A DNA stretch of 20,088 nucleotides from positions 1-20,088 of the forward strand of contig NZ_CALHDW010000004.1 in assembly GCF_938023125.1 (NCBI RefSeq), given 5' to 3'. Positions within the stretch are counted from its first letter, which is position 1; every line of letters starts with the position of its first letter. A program made the translations under genes and the position numbers. The notes under the pieces were generated by a model, which made no database searches, was not told the DNA's origin, and was given only the letters and a program-made list of their open reading frames with translations. This DNA is from an uncultured Porphyromonas sp. GTDB taxonomy: Bacteria > Bacteroidota > Bacteroidia > Bacteroidales > Porphyromonadaceae. Of this stretch, positions 13,553 to 20,088 are shown in pieces.

Positions 13553-16123
13553 ATGCATTTAACTCGACAATTTTTGGCTGTTGCCCTCTTGGGGGGTAGT
13601 CTACTTTTGGGTGGTTGTGCTACCAAAAAGACAAAGAAAGCTGTACTTTCTACAACTTTAAGGGAGATGTGCTCTTTCGCTGCCCAGAATATTGCCGATT
13701 CAAAAGAGAGCAAAGGACTCTTTTCTGTTTACCATAACAAGAAGAATAAACTCTACTTTGGGATCCCCGACTCTCTGATGGGGCGAGATCTCTACTTTAT
13801 CAACCGCGTTGCCGGAGTGAGCGATACACGAGAGTTGGTTGCTGGGGTTATCCAGTCTTCTCCCTTCCTTTTCCGCTTTACCAAAGACGACAATAACGTC
13901 TATATCGTGTGCCCCAATGTCTCAGACGTTGTGCGCAAGGGCGATGCCATCGCCAGTTCATTTCGTTCAAATGCCTTGGATAGGGTAGTAAAGTCTTTTC
14001 CCATAGTAACAAGAGAGGGAGATTGCTCACTAATAGACGTTACTAAGTTCTTCTCGGGAGACGAGAAGTTGCTATCGCCATTGAGACAAGTCTCCGGTCC
14101 GTTGGCAGAGCGCTTTATACAGGGAACTCTTGATGGGGAGGCTTCTTTAGTCGCATCGGCTAAGTCTTATCCCAAGAATGTCGAAATTTTGAGCCATCTG
14201 ACCTATAATACTCGTCCTAGTGGAGAGCCCTATACGGTGGAGATGCAACGCTCAATCTTGCTTCTCCCCAAGGAGCCCATGCAGCCCCGATATGCGGATA
14301 ATCGGGTGGGGTATTTCTCCTCTAGACGTCGTCTTTTTACATCGGATAGAGATAAGGTAGAGAGCTTCCGCCTCATCCATCGTTGGCGCCTCGAACCCAA
14401 AGATACAGCGGCCTACCAGCGTGGAGAGCTCGTTGAGCCCGTAGAGCCTATCGTCTTTTATGTGGATAGTGCTTTCCCCGAGAAGTGGCGCTCTACCATT
14501 AAGCAGGGGATTGAGGATTGGAATACGGCTTTTGAGGCTGCGGGCTTCAAAAATGCCATCAAGGCGCTCGATTATCCTTCCGATTCGACCTTCGACCCCA
14601 ACGATGCCCGTTACAATACGTTCCGTTATGCCACTACGTCCATTGAGAATGCCATGGGGCCTAGCTATGTGGACCCACGCTCGGGAGAGATTATTTCAGC
14701 TCAGGTTATCTGGTACCACAATGTGATAAGTTTGGTACACAATTGGCGTTTGGTGCAGACGGGAGCCGTGGATCCTCGAGTGCGTACGCTGGTTTTCCCC
14801 GATGATGTAATGCGTGAGAGCCTTAGATATGTAGCTTCGCACGAAGTTGGGCACACTCTAGGTTTGATGCACAACATGGGGGCAAGTAACGCCTATACGA
14901 TCGAGAATTTGCGTTCGCCGGAGTTCACAAAGGAGCATGGTACCACTCCTAGTATTATGGATTATGCTCGCAATAATTTTGTAGCCCAACCGGGAGACTA
15001 TGAGCGTGGTGTACGCCTTACGCCTCCCATTCTCGGTAAGTATGATATTGCGGCTATTAAGTGGGGCTACTCACTTCTACCCGAGACCTTCCGAGGGGAT
15101 ACCGAAGGTGAGAAAAAGCAGCTTCGTAAAATGCTCGAAGAGAATGCCAAAGATCCGATGCTTCTCTTCGGTGCTCAGCAATTCCCCTCCACTGTAGATC
15201 CTACCGCTCAAACCGAAGATCTCTCCAATGATCACTTTACAGCGAGTGATATGTCTATCTCCAACCTCAAGATTCTTACCAAGAATATTGATAAATGGCT
15301 CTATCAAGAGGGTGACGATTATCGTGACCTTGAGGAAGTTTACTACGATATTATTTCTCAATATATGCGCCATGTAGGGCATATTGTCGCTCATATTGGA
15401 GGCATTGTCTTTACTGAAAGTCGTCAGGGAGATGGTAAGCCCTCTTATACCTATGTGCCACGCTCGGAGCAGAAACGTGCAGTAGAGTGGCTGGGTAATC
15501 AAGCCCACGAGGTTAATACATGGCTCTTGCGTCAGGATCTCCTCAATCGGATAGATAATGGTAGTAATACTCTTGCCAAGCAATTTACTAATTCATTTGT
15601 TGGCAATTTCTTCCGTGGAGGTAACTTGCGCCGCATTTATGAGTTCAACCTCTCGGGAGCCAAGGATGCTTATACTCTAGCCGATTATACGCACGATGTG
15701 GTGACAGCTCTCTTCTCGGCTACTCGCTCTGGAAAAACGAGCGAATACGACCGCATGCTAGAGGCTCGTGCGATAGATTTGATGTTGGAGAATGCACTCC
15801 TAACACCCACCGTTAAGGTAGAGAATAAAAAGTTTGCCCTCACCGAGGCTTGTCAGGAGCAGTTCGATCAATGGGTTAATACTCCCTCTATCCCCTGTGG
15901 TTACTCCTCCACTCAGCAGTATAATGAGGGGGAAGATTCATTTAGCCGTATAACAATATCCTATGGGGCTATCACCCCTGAGCGCATTGCCCCCTACTGG
16001 ATGGCTGCCCTCGAAGAGGTAGAGAAGCTCTATAAGCAGAAGGCAAATAGTGGTGATGCCGCAGCTAAGGCATTCTATCGCTATCAGCTCCATCGCATCT
16101 CAGCGGCCCTTGCCGTTAAGTGA
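13553..16123 (+). CDS. Zinc-dependent metalloprotease lipoprotein, metzincin type (DUF5117/DUF4953 family)
   Basis: Predicted outer-envelope lipoprotein peptidase; the substrate is unknown. The 856-residue product starts with a lipoprotein signal (MHLTRQ, hydrophobic 8-19, lipobox LGGC with Cys22). The residues after Cys22 are basic (ATKKTKK), unlike the acidic surface-export signal of some Bacteroidota lipoproteins, so a periplasm-facing location is more likely. The zinc site is HEVGHTLGLMH (residues 430-440: His430, Glu431, His434, Gly437, His440), the extended metzincin HExxHxxGxxH motif, followed about 30 residues later by SIMDY (467-471, Met469), which looks like a Met-turn. Length and order match the family usually annotated in Bacteroidota as 'zinc-dependent metalloprotease'. 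No clear Shine-Dalgarno is seen. A strong terminator follows. Confidence 0.88.
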   Translation: MHLTRQFLAVALLGGSLLLGGCATKKTKKAVLSTTLREMCSFAAQNIADSKESKGLFSVYHNKKNKLYFGIPDSLMGRDLYFINRVAGVSDTRELVAGVIQSSPFLFRFTKDDNNVYIVCPNVSDVVRKGDAIASSFRSNALDRVVKSFPIVTREGDCSLIDVTKFFSGDEKLLSPLRQVSGPLAERFIQGTLDGEASLVASAKSYPKNVEILSHLTYNTRPSGEPYTVEMQRSILLLPKEPMQPRYADNRVGYFSSRRRLFTSDRDKVESFRLIHRWRLEPKDTAAYQRGELVEPVEPIVFYVDSAFPEKWRSTIKQGIEDWNTAFEAAGFKNAIKALDYPSDSTFDPNDARYNTFRYATTSIENAMGPSYVDPRSGEIISAQVIWYHNVISLVHNWRLVQTGAVDPRVRTLVFPDDVMRESLRYVASHEVGHTLGLMHNMGASNAYTIENLRSPEFTKEHGTTPSIMDYARNNFVAQPGDYERGVRLTPPILGKYDIAAIKWGYSLLPETFRGDTEGEKKQLRKMLEENAKDPMLLFGAQQFPSTVDPTAQTEDLSNDHFTASDMSISNLKILTKNIDKWLYQEGDDYRDLEEVYYDIISQYMRHVGHIVAHIGGIVFTESRQGDGKPSYTYVPRSEQKRAVEWLGNQAHEVNTWLLRQDLLNRIDNGSNTLAKQFTNSFVGNFFRGGNLRRIYEFNLSGAKDAYTLADYTHDVVTALFSATRSGKTSEYDRMLEARAIDLMLENALLTPTVKVENKKFALTEACQEQFDQWVNTPSIPCGYSSTQQYNEGEDSFSRITISYGAITPERIAPYWMAALEEVEKLYKQKANSGDAAAKAFYRYQLHRISAALAVK

Positions 16124-16153
16124 GCTAGGTAGCCTACTATTATCCCAACGTGA

Positions 16154-16196
16154 GCAGTTAGCTTTGTCTTTACAGAGCTAGCTGCTTTGTTTTTTA
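16154..16196 (+). terminator. Strong intrinsic terminator after the metalloprotease gene
   Basis: GCAGTTAGCTTTGT (16154-16167) pairs with ACAGAGCTAGCTGC (16172-16185) over 14 bp with two wobble pairs around a 4-base loop, followed by TTTGTTTTTT. It starts 30 bases after the stop and separates this unit from sodB. Confidence 0.85.
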
Positions 16197-16281
16197 GGGT
16201 AGGGGATGAACCTTGGGGAACTTGTTGGTGTTATGTAAATAGTAACGAATAAGAAATTAGACAATAGAAAGTTAGAAGAGT

Positions 16282-16863
16282 ATGACTCACGAACTTATCA
16301 CCCTTCCCTATGCAGCCGATGCGCTTGCTCCTGCTATTAGCAAAGAAACAGTAGAGTTTCACCATGGCAAGCACCTCCTTGCTTATGTAAATACACTCAA
16401 TAGTCTTATCCCCGGCACAGAATTTGAGAATGCCGACCTCTTGGATATTGTACGTAAGAGTGAGGGGAAATTATTTAATCAAGCCGGCCAGGTGCTCAAT
16501 CATAACCTCTACTTTACACAGTTTGGTCCCAATGCTGGTGGTGCGCCTAAGGGTGCTCTTGCCGATGCTATTGCAAAGGGCTGGGGCTCATTTGAGGCTT
16601 TCCAAGCAGCTTTTCTTGAGGCTTGTACAGGTCTTTTTGGCTCAGGCTGGGTATGGCTTGCTTCTGATGAAAATGGCGTTTTGACCATCGAAAAAGAACC
16701 CAATGCCGGTAATCCTATCCGTAAGGGGCTTAATCCATTGCTCGGTTTCGATGTATGGGAGCACTCTTACTATCTAAGTTACCAAAACCGCAGAGCAGAC
16801 CACATCAAAGACCTTTGGTCTATTGTTAGATGGGATGTAGTAGAAGAGCGTTACAATAAGTAA
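16282..16863 (+). CDS. sodB: Superoxide dismutase, Fe/Mn family, probably cambialistic
   Basis: Converts superoxide to oxygen and hydrogen peroxide, protecting an anaerobe during oxygen exposure. The 193-residue product is full length. Metal ligands are His27 (EFHHGKH), His74 (LNHNLYF), Asp157 and His161 (GFDVWEHSYY). It resembles P. gingivalis Sod closely, including the ending SIVRWDVVEERY. Three positions known from P. gingivalis mutagenesis to set metal preference, Gln70, Ala142 and Gly155, have the same residues here, so activity with either iron or manganese is likely. The start fits the family N-terminus (MTHELITLPYA). GAAGAG lies about 5 bases upstream as a weak Shine-Dalgarno. It is monocistronic, bounded by terminators. 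I could not identify its promoter. Confidence 0.97.
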   Translation: MTHELITLPYAADALAPAISKETVEFHHGKHLLAYVNTLNSLIPGTEFENADLLDIVRKSEGKLFNQAGQVLNHNLYFTQFGPNAGGAPKGALADAIAKGWGSFEAFQAAFLEACTGLFGSGWVWLASDENGVLTIEKEPNAGNPIRKGLNPLLGFDVWEHSYYLSYQNRRADHIKDLWSIVRWDVVEERYNK

Positions 16864-16879
16864 CCTAAACAACGGAGTG

Positions 16880-16919
16880 GAGAGGCCGAATCCTTACTAT
16901 TTCGTACCTCTCTTTCCCC
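16880..16919 (+). terminator. Possible first terminator after sodB
   Basis: GAGAGG (16880-16885) pairs with CCTCTC (16907-16912), with a possible inner GAA/TTC pairing, followed by TTTCCCC. The T run is only three bases, so this is weak. The stronger hairpin at 16968 probably does most of the work. Confidence 0.4.
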
Positions 16920-16967
16920 TATTTATTTAGGTGTAATCCTCCTCAATAGATACTTGTTTAATAAAAG

Positions 16968-17007
16968 AAGAGGTATCTCTGATATTGTATCGGGGGTACC
17001 TCTTTTT
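16968..17007. terminator. Bidirectional terminator between sodB and the DUF721 gene
   Basis: AAGAGGTATCTC (16968-16979) pairs with GGGGTACCTCTT (16993-17004) over 12 bp with two G:U pairs. The plus strand continues to TTTTT (17003-17007); on the minus strand the arm continues into CTTTTATT. It lies between convergent genes and can end both transcripts. Confidence 0.75.
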
Positions 17008-17039
17008 CGTTGTGGAATAGGGATAGATTTAGTGGAAAT

Positions 17040-17330
17040 CTAGAACAACCGAATCTCCTCAATTACGCGATAGTGTAGCTCTTGATTGATGAGTTGCATG
17101 ATGTTTTCTTTCTGATCAGAAAGCATCTGTGCAGCAGCAGAGGAGCGTAACTGTATGTGCAGGGTATTATTGCGGAAGAAAATATTTCGGACAAAAGGGC
17201 GCATTGAGGCAAATCGCTCCCAGAAAAAAGCAATGGCACGCTCCCGGTAGAGCCCTTGTGCTAGTTCGGGCTCTTCTTCTATAAGGCTACTTAGTAGTGC
17301 GCCTAGGCGTTGAGGTTCGCTTCGTTTCAT
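17040..17330 (-). CDS. DUF721 family protein (DciA-like)
   Basis: DUF721 proteins include DciA, thought to help load the replicative helicase DnaB in bacteria lacking DnaC or DnaI. The 96-residue product is a single small domain: an N-terminal helical part (EPQRLGALLSSLIEEEPELA) and the typical core with FVRNIFFRNNTLHIQL, then SSAAAQMLSDQKENIMQLIN. The assignment rests on this pattern and on position, directly after recF with a 14-base gap, an arrangement seen in other Bacteroidota. It is last in the dapA-recF operon and is followed by the bidirectional terminator. Nucleic-acid binding is likely; the helicase role is inferred from the family. Confidence 0.8.
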   Translation of the reverse strand: MKRSEPQRLGALLSSLIEEEPELAQGLYRERAIAFFWERFASMRPFVRNIFFRNNTLHIQLRSSAAAQMLSDQKENIMQLINQELHYRVIEEIRLF

Positions 17331-17344
17331 GCTGAGCCGGCTGT

Positions 17345-18463
17345 TTAGTGCGATGTCGCTTGCAAGGCGATATTGCCGTGGTCTACAGCATATAGATGAA
17401 AAGACTCGTGCTGTGCCTCTATAATGTCGTCGAGATACTTGCGGTTTGTGTCTGTAATGAATATCTGTCCAAAGATAGGACGGGAGACAATGCCGATAAT
17501 ACGCTCTACACGCTCTGCATCAAGTTTATCGAACAGGTCGTCTAAAAGCAAAATAGGACGGCATTGTAGCTTGTTGGCGAGCAGATTGTACTCGGTGAAT
17601 TTGAGTGCCGTAAGAAAGGTCTTATTCTGCCCCTCAGAGCCGATTTTTCGCATCAGATTCTCGCCCAAAAGCATCTCAAGGTCGTCTTTGTGAATGCCGT
17701 AGGTTGTATATCCGGTAGCCCTCTCTTCCCGCCGTCTCTGGCGTAGGTCTTGGGTAAAAAGTTCCCTACTCGGAGCCGTTGCTGTGAGGTAGTTTAGAGT
17801 TACACATTCGCTCTTATCTCCGCAGATCTCTTGGTAGAGTTGGTTGAATGTTGGGGTAAAGTCACGAACGAACTCTGCTCGCTTTTGGGCTATCTCTACC
17901 CCTGTAAGAGCCATTTGTTCCTCCACAATGGAGAGCAACATCTCGTCTTGAAAGTCACTCTTGAGGAGGGTATTGCGTTGTTGTAGAGCTCTATCGTAGC
18001 GTATGAGGAGGTCTAAGTAGAGGGCATCGTGCTGGGAGAGAAGTCGGTCTAGCCAGTTGCGGCGTTCGTCACTACCTCCTCGGATCAGGCGATAGTCTTG
18101 GGGTGAAATAATCACCAAAGGATAGCGCCCAATATGCTCACTAAGTCGCTTGTAAAGCCTACCGTTACGGCTGAGAGCTTTGGCTTGACCCATACGGAGC
18201 CGCAAAGCTATTCTGTCCGTCTCTTCTCCATCATTTGCTCGGTAGTCCCCCGATAAGATAGCCTCAGTGGAGCCAATGCGGATGGCAAGGCGGTCTACTG
18301 TATTGAGGTGACTTCGGGCCATCGATAGGTAGTGGATGGCATCGAGTAGGTTCGTTTTGCCCATACCATTGCCGCCAAAGAAGCAATTGAGTTTGGGGGC
18401 AAAGTCGCAAGAGGCCGTAGCAATGCTTTTAAAGGCGACAAGCTCGAGATGCTCTAGTACCAT
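17345..18463 (-). CDS. recF: DNA replication and repair protein RecF
   Basis: SMC-like ATPase that helps load RecA at gapped DNA with RecO and RecR. The 372-residue product has Walker A GGNGMGKTN (residues 30-38, Lys36), the family N-terminus (LEHLELVAFKSI), the segment VIISPQDYRLIRGGSDERRNW, an ABC-type signature GSEGQNKT (275-282, replacing the more usual SGGQ form), and Walker B ILLLDD (ending Asp308-Asp309) followed by LFDKLD. It starts 11 bases after dapA ends and is followed closely by the DUF721 gene, so all three are probably cotranscribed. It is not next to dnaA-dnaN-gyrB, unlike in many other phyla. Confidence 0.96.
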   Translation of the reverse strand: MVLEHLELVAFKSIATASCDFAPKLNCFFGGNGMGKTNLLDAIHYLSMARSHLNTVDRLAIRIGSTEAILSGDYRANDGEETDRIALRLRMGQAKALSRNGRLYKRLSEHIGRYPLVIISPQDYRLIRGGSDERRNWLDRLLSQHDALYLDLLIRYDRALQQRNTLLKSDFQDEMLLSIVEEQMALTGVEIAQKRAEFVRDFTPTFNQLYQEICGDKSECVTLNYLTATAPSRELFTQDLRQRRREERATGYTTYGIHKDDLEMLLGENLMRKIGSEGQNKTFLTALKFTEYNLLANKLQCRPILLLDDLFDKLDAERVERIIGIVSRPIFGQIFITDTNRKYLDDIIEAQHESFHLYAVDHGNIALQATSH

Positions 18464-18474
18464 GGAATGGTAGG

Positions 18475-19386
18475 TTAGTGAGCTCCTAGCTTCATCAGCG
18501 TATCTATAGACTGCTCCATCTTTTGAGAGAGCTTATCGGAGACCCGGGTTAGAGGTAGGCGCAGTGTAGGGGTATTGATGAGTTGCATCTTGTAGAGCCA
18601 CTCTTTGATCCCTGCCGGATTCCCCTCCTCAAAGAGGAGTCGATAGCAAGCGGCAAAGGCATTATCAATCTCCACAGCACGTTCGCTCCCTGCCAGGTCG
18701 ATAAGTTCTTTAGTCCAAGCCGGGTAGGCATTGGCCACTACAGATACAGCCCCATTGGCTCCTTGATGGATCAATTCGAGGGTACTATGGTCGTCTCCGG
18801 ATAGGATGGTAAAGGCTGGGTCCAGGAGGCTAGCTAGTTTGGTTACACGATCTTCTACACCTGAGGCCTCTTTGATGGCGACGATCTTTTCCGGGAAGTT
18901 ATTGCGAAGGCGAAGCACGGTGTCGGGGTCCATATCTACACCCGTCCGGCTCCGTATATTGTACAGAATGATGGGTTTGTCGCTGGCTTGTGCCGCAGCG
19001 GCAAAATGCTGATAAATCCCCTCCTGAGAGGGCTTGTTGTAGTAGGGAACAACGCTCAGAAACCCTTGTACATCGTAGCTGTTGGCAAGAGTGATACGAT
19101 CTATGAGTCGTTGGGTCGAATTATCCCCAAGCCCTAAGACAATAGGGTAGTTGGGCCCTGCCTCCCTGCGCACAGCAGAGAGTACTTTTTCCACCTCTTC
19201 GCAAGTAATAACGGGCGATTCTCCAGTGGTGCCAAAGACCACAATAAAATCTGCCTTTGAGACAACGATATTGCGAACAATAGCCCCGAGAGATTGGTAG
19301 TCTACTTGTCCATCAACAAGAAATGGAGTTGCAAGAGCCACACCAAGCCCCATAAATTGAGCGGGAGGGAAGGGGGAGTATACCAT
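18475..19386 (-). CDS. dapA: 4-hydroxy-tetrahydrodipicolinate synthase
   Basis: Condenses pyruvate with aspartate semialdehyde, the committed step to diaminopimelate and lysine. The 303-residue product has the pyruvate-binding GTTGES (52-57), Tyr116 in YYNKPSQEG, Tyr142 in LYNIRSRTG, the substrate-binding Arg147, and the Schiff-base lysine Lys172 in VAIKEASG. The residue matching Pro136 of E. coli DapA (YNVPSRTG) is Arg145 here; the neighbouring catalytic residues are kept. I use the start at 19386. Met12 just before GLGVALATPF is a possible alternative, but family members commonly have several residues before that motif. N-acetylneuraminate lyase relatives share the fold; the motifs favour DapA. 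It is first in the operon with recF and the DUF721 gene. Confidence 0.94.
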   Translation of the reverse strand: MVYSPFPPAQFMGLGVALATPFLVDGQVDYQSLGAIVRNIVVSKADFIVVFGTTGESPVITCEEVEKVLSAVRREAGPNYPIVLGLGDNSTQRLIDRITLANSYDVQGFLSVVPYYNKPSQEGIYQHFAAAAQASDKPIILYNIRSRTGVDMDPDTVLRLRNNFPEKIVAIKEASGVEDRVTKLASLLDPAFTILSGDDHSTLELIHQGANGAVSVVANAYPAWTKELIDLAGSERAVEIDNAFAACYRLLFEEGNPAGIKEWLYKMQLINTPTLRLPLTRVSDKLSQKMEQSIDTLMKLGAH

Positions 19387-19431
19387 AGGGATAAAGCGTT
19401 ACTTCAATCTGCGATCATTTAAATCCATAGG

Positions 19432-19439
19432 CAAAAATA
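19432..19439 (-). promoter_or_regulatory. Promoter -7 box for dapA-recF-DUF721
   Basis: On the minus strand TATTTTTG matches TAnnTTTG exactly, about 45 bases upstream of the dapA start. No clear -33 element was found. Confidence 0.45.
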
Positions 19440-19611
19440 CGCTTTTCGCTCGGATGTTTCACCTACTCCTTTCGGAAATAAGGGGTATTGCTTCATTCTT
19501 TTCGGGGGAGAGTCTTCTTCTTAGGGCCGTTGATATTGCCTTTTCCCTTCGAGAAATCGGGCTCTTTCTTCTCTCTCCGTGCTGGATGTGTTATAAGAAT
19601 CTAAATACGTC

Positions 19612-19639
19612 TTGCTGACTGAAAAAACCTATACTTTTG
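19612..19639 (+). promoter_or_regulatory. Promoter for the exported-protein gene
   Basis: TACTTTTG (19632-19639) matches TAnnTTTG, with TTG (19612-19614) 17 bases upstream as a possible -33 element, a little closer than the usual spacing. It would leave a leader of roughly 100 bases before the ATG at 19743. Confidence 0.45.
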
Positions 19640-19742
19640 GGGGCGAAAATATTGCTCCCTCCCTTGTGAGAGAGGTGTATTTGGATGTTGGTGTACATCG
19701 AAATTATAGAGTGTAGATATAGATTAATCACGAAAAGGAATT

Positions 19743-20088
19743 ATGATGAAAAAGCTATTTCATTCGCTAGCACTAGTTACGGCCTTCTTGCTCCCTCTAG
19801 AGGTATTGGGCCAGAGTACAACCTCTCAAGAGGATTCGTCTTCTCCCATCCCCATGTTCGCAGAGGGGGTGAAGTGGAGCGTTTCTGAAAAGAGCATCAA
19901 GAAAGAGTGGGAGCCTGAGCGTTATAATTGGTTTAACGTAGGAGAGAACTATCAGTACGGTGTACAAGGCAAGGAATCCATTAAAGGTAAAGAATACTTC
20001 CACGTTGTTACGACCAAAGGAACAGCGAACGTAGACTTCTATGCCCGTGAGGAGGGAACTAAAGTTTACCTCTATCAAAAAAGTACGG
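19743..20088 (+). CDS. Exported protein of unknown function, N-terminal part, cut by the window end
   Basis: An open frame runs from ATG 19743 to the window end, giving 115 codons with no stop. It begins MMKKLFHSLALVTAFLLPLE, a clear type I signal peptide with probable cleavage after VLG (about residue 24), so the protein crosses the inner membrane. The mature part has Trp-rich and Tyr-rich segments (GVKWSVSEKSIKKEW, YNWFNVGENYQYGVQG, KGKEYFHVV, DFYAREEGTKVYLY). This pattern recalls N-terminal domains of Bacteroidota secreted proteins that often end in a type IX sorting domain, but that end is not visible. GGA lies about 5 bases before the ATG; an ATG three bases later is equally possible. 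Confidence 0.75.
   Translation, partial: MMKKLFHSLALVTAFLLPLEVLGQSTTSQEDSSSPIPMFAEGVKWSVSEKSIKKEWEPERYNWFNVGENYQYGVQGKESIKGKEYFHVVTTKGTANVDFYAREEGTKVYLYQKST

Larger units (their letters stand above)
19387..19742. other. Divergent noncoding region between dapA and the exported-protein gene
   Basis: I see no gene here. It carries a minus-strand box for dapA and a plus-strand box for the following gene. Three G/C cores near the dapA box (19430, 19451, 19473) are about 22 bp apart, a weak echo of the spaced clusters elsewhere in the window. The middle (19500-19600) is pyrimidine-rich. Confidence 0.55.

Overview
The window looks like chromosomal DNA from a Porphyromonas-like member of the Bacteroidota. 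Four things point there: the superoxide dismutase closely resembles that of P. gingivalis as I remember it; several genes are preceded by a TAnnTTTG -7 box instead of a sigma-70 -10 box; Shine-Dalgarno sequences are weak or absent; and the gene set (long PurF-type protein beside carAB, Bacteroidota-type YidC, DUF5117/DUF4953 metalloprotease lipoprotein) fits that group.

Layout. Bases 1-708 hold no intact gene. They contain a decayed RhuM-family fragment, a second truncated reading frame and two minus-strand terminators, all lying past the 3' end of a minus-strand tRNA-Ala(GGC) at 709-782. This looks like an eroded accessory insertion beside a tRNA. Bases 783-1366 are noncoding, with the tRNA promoter, a row of G/C cores spaced 22-23 bp, and the pyrG promoter. 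A long plus-strand block follows: pyrG, yidC, a long PurF-type amidotransferase, carA and carB. It supplies CTP synthesis, membrane protein insertion, and carbamoyl phosphate for pyrimidines and arginine. A strong terminator ends carB and lies directly against the start of a trmN6-like tRNA methyltransferase. A second spaced-repeat cluster precedes a yqhD-type alcohol dehydrogenase, which is followed by a large metzincin-type lipoprotein and, after a strong terminator, sodB.

At 16968-17007 a bidirectional terminator separates the plus-strand genes from a compact minus-strand operon, dapA-recF-DUF721 (DciA-like). Upstream of dapA is a divergent noncoding region with one promoter-like box in each direction. 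The window ends inside a plus-strand gene for an exported protein.

Most of the window is core metabolism and housekeeping. I saw no CRISPR array, defence island, toxin-antitoxin pair, intact insertion sequence or rRNA. The observations most worth following up are the 22-23 bp spaced G/C-core clusters upstream of two unrelated genes, the unusual PurF-type protein next to carAB, and the eroded element at tRNA-Ala.
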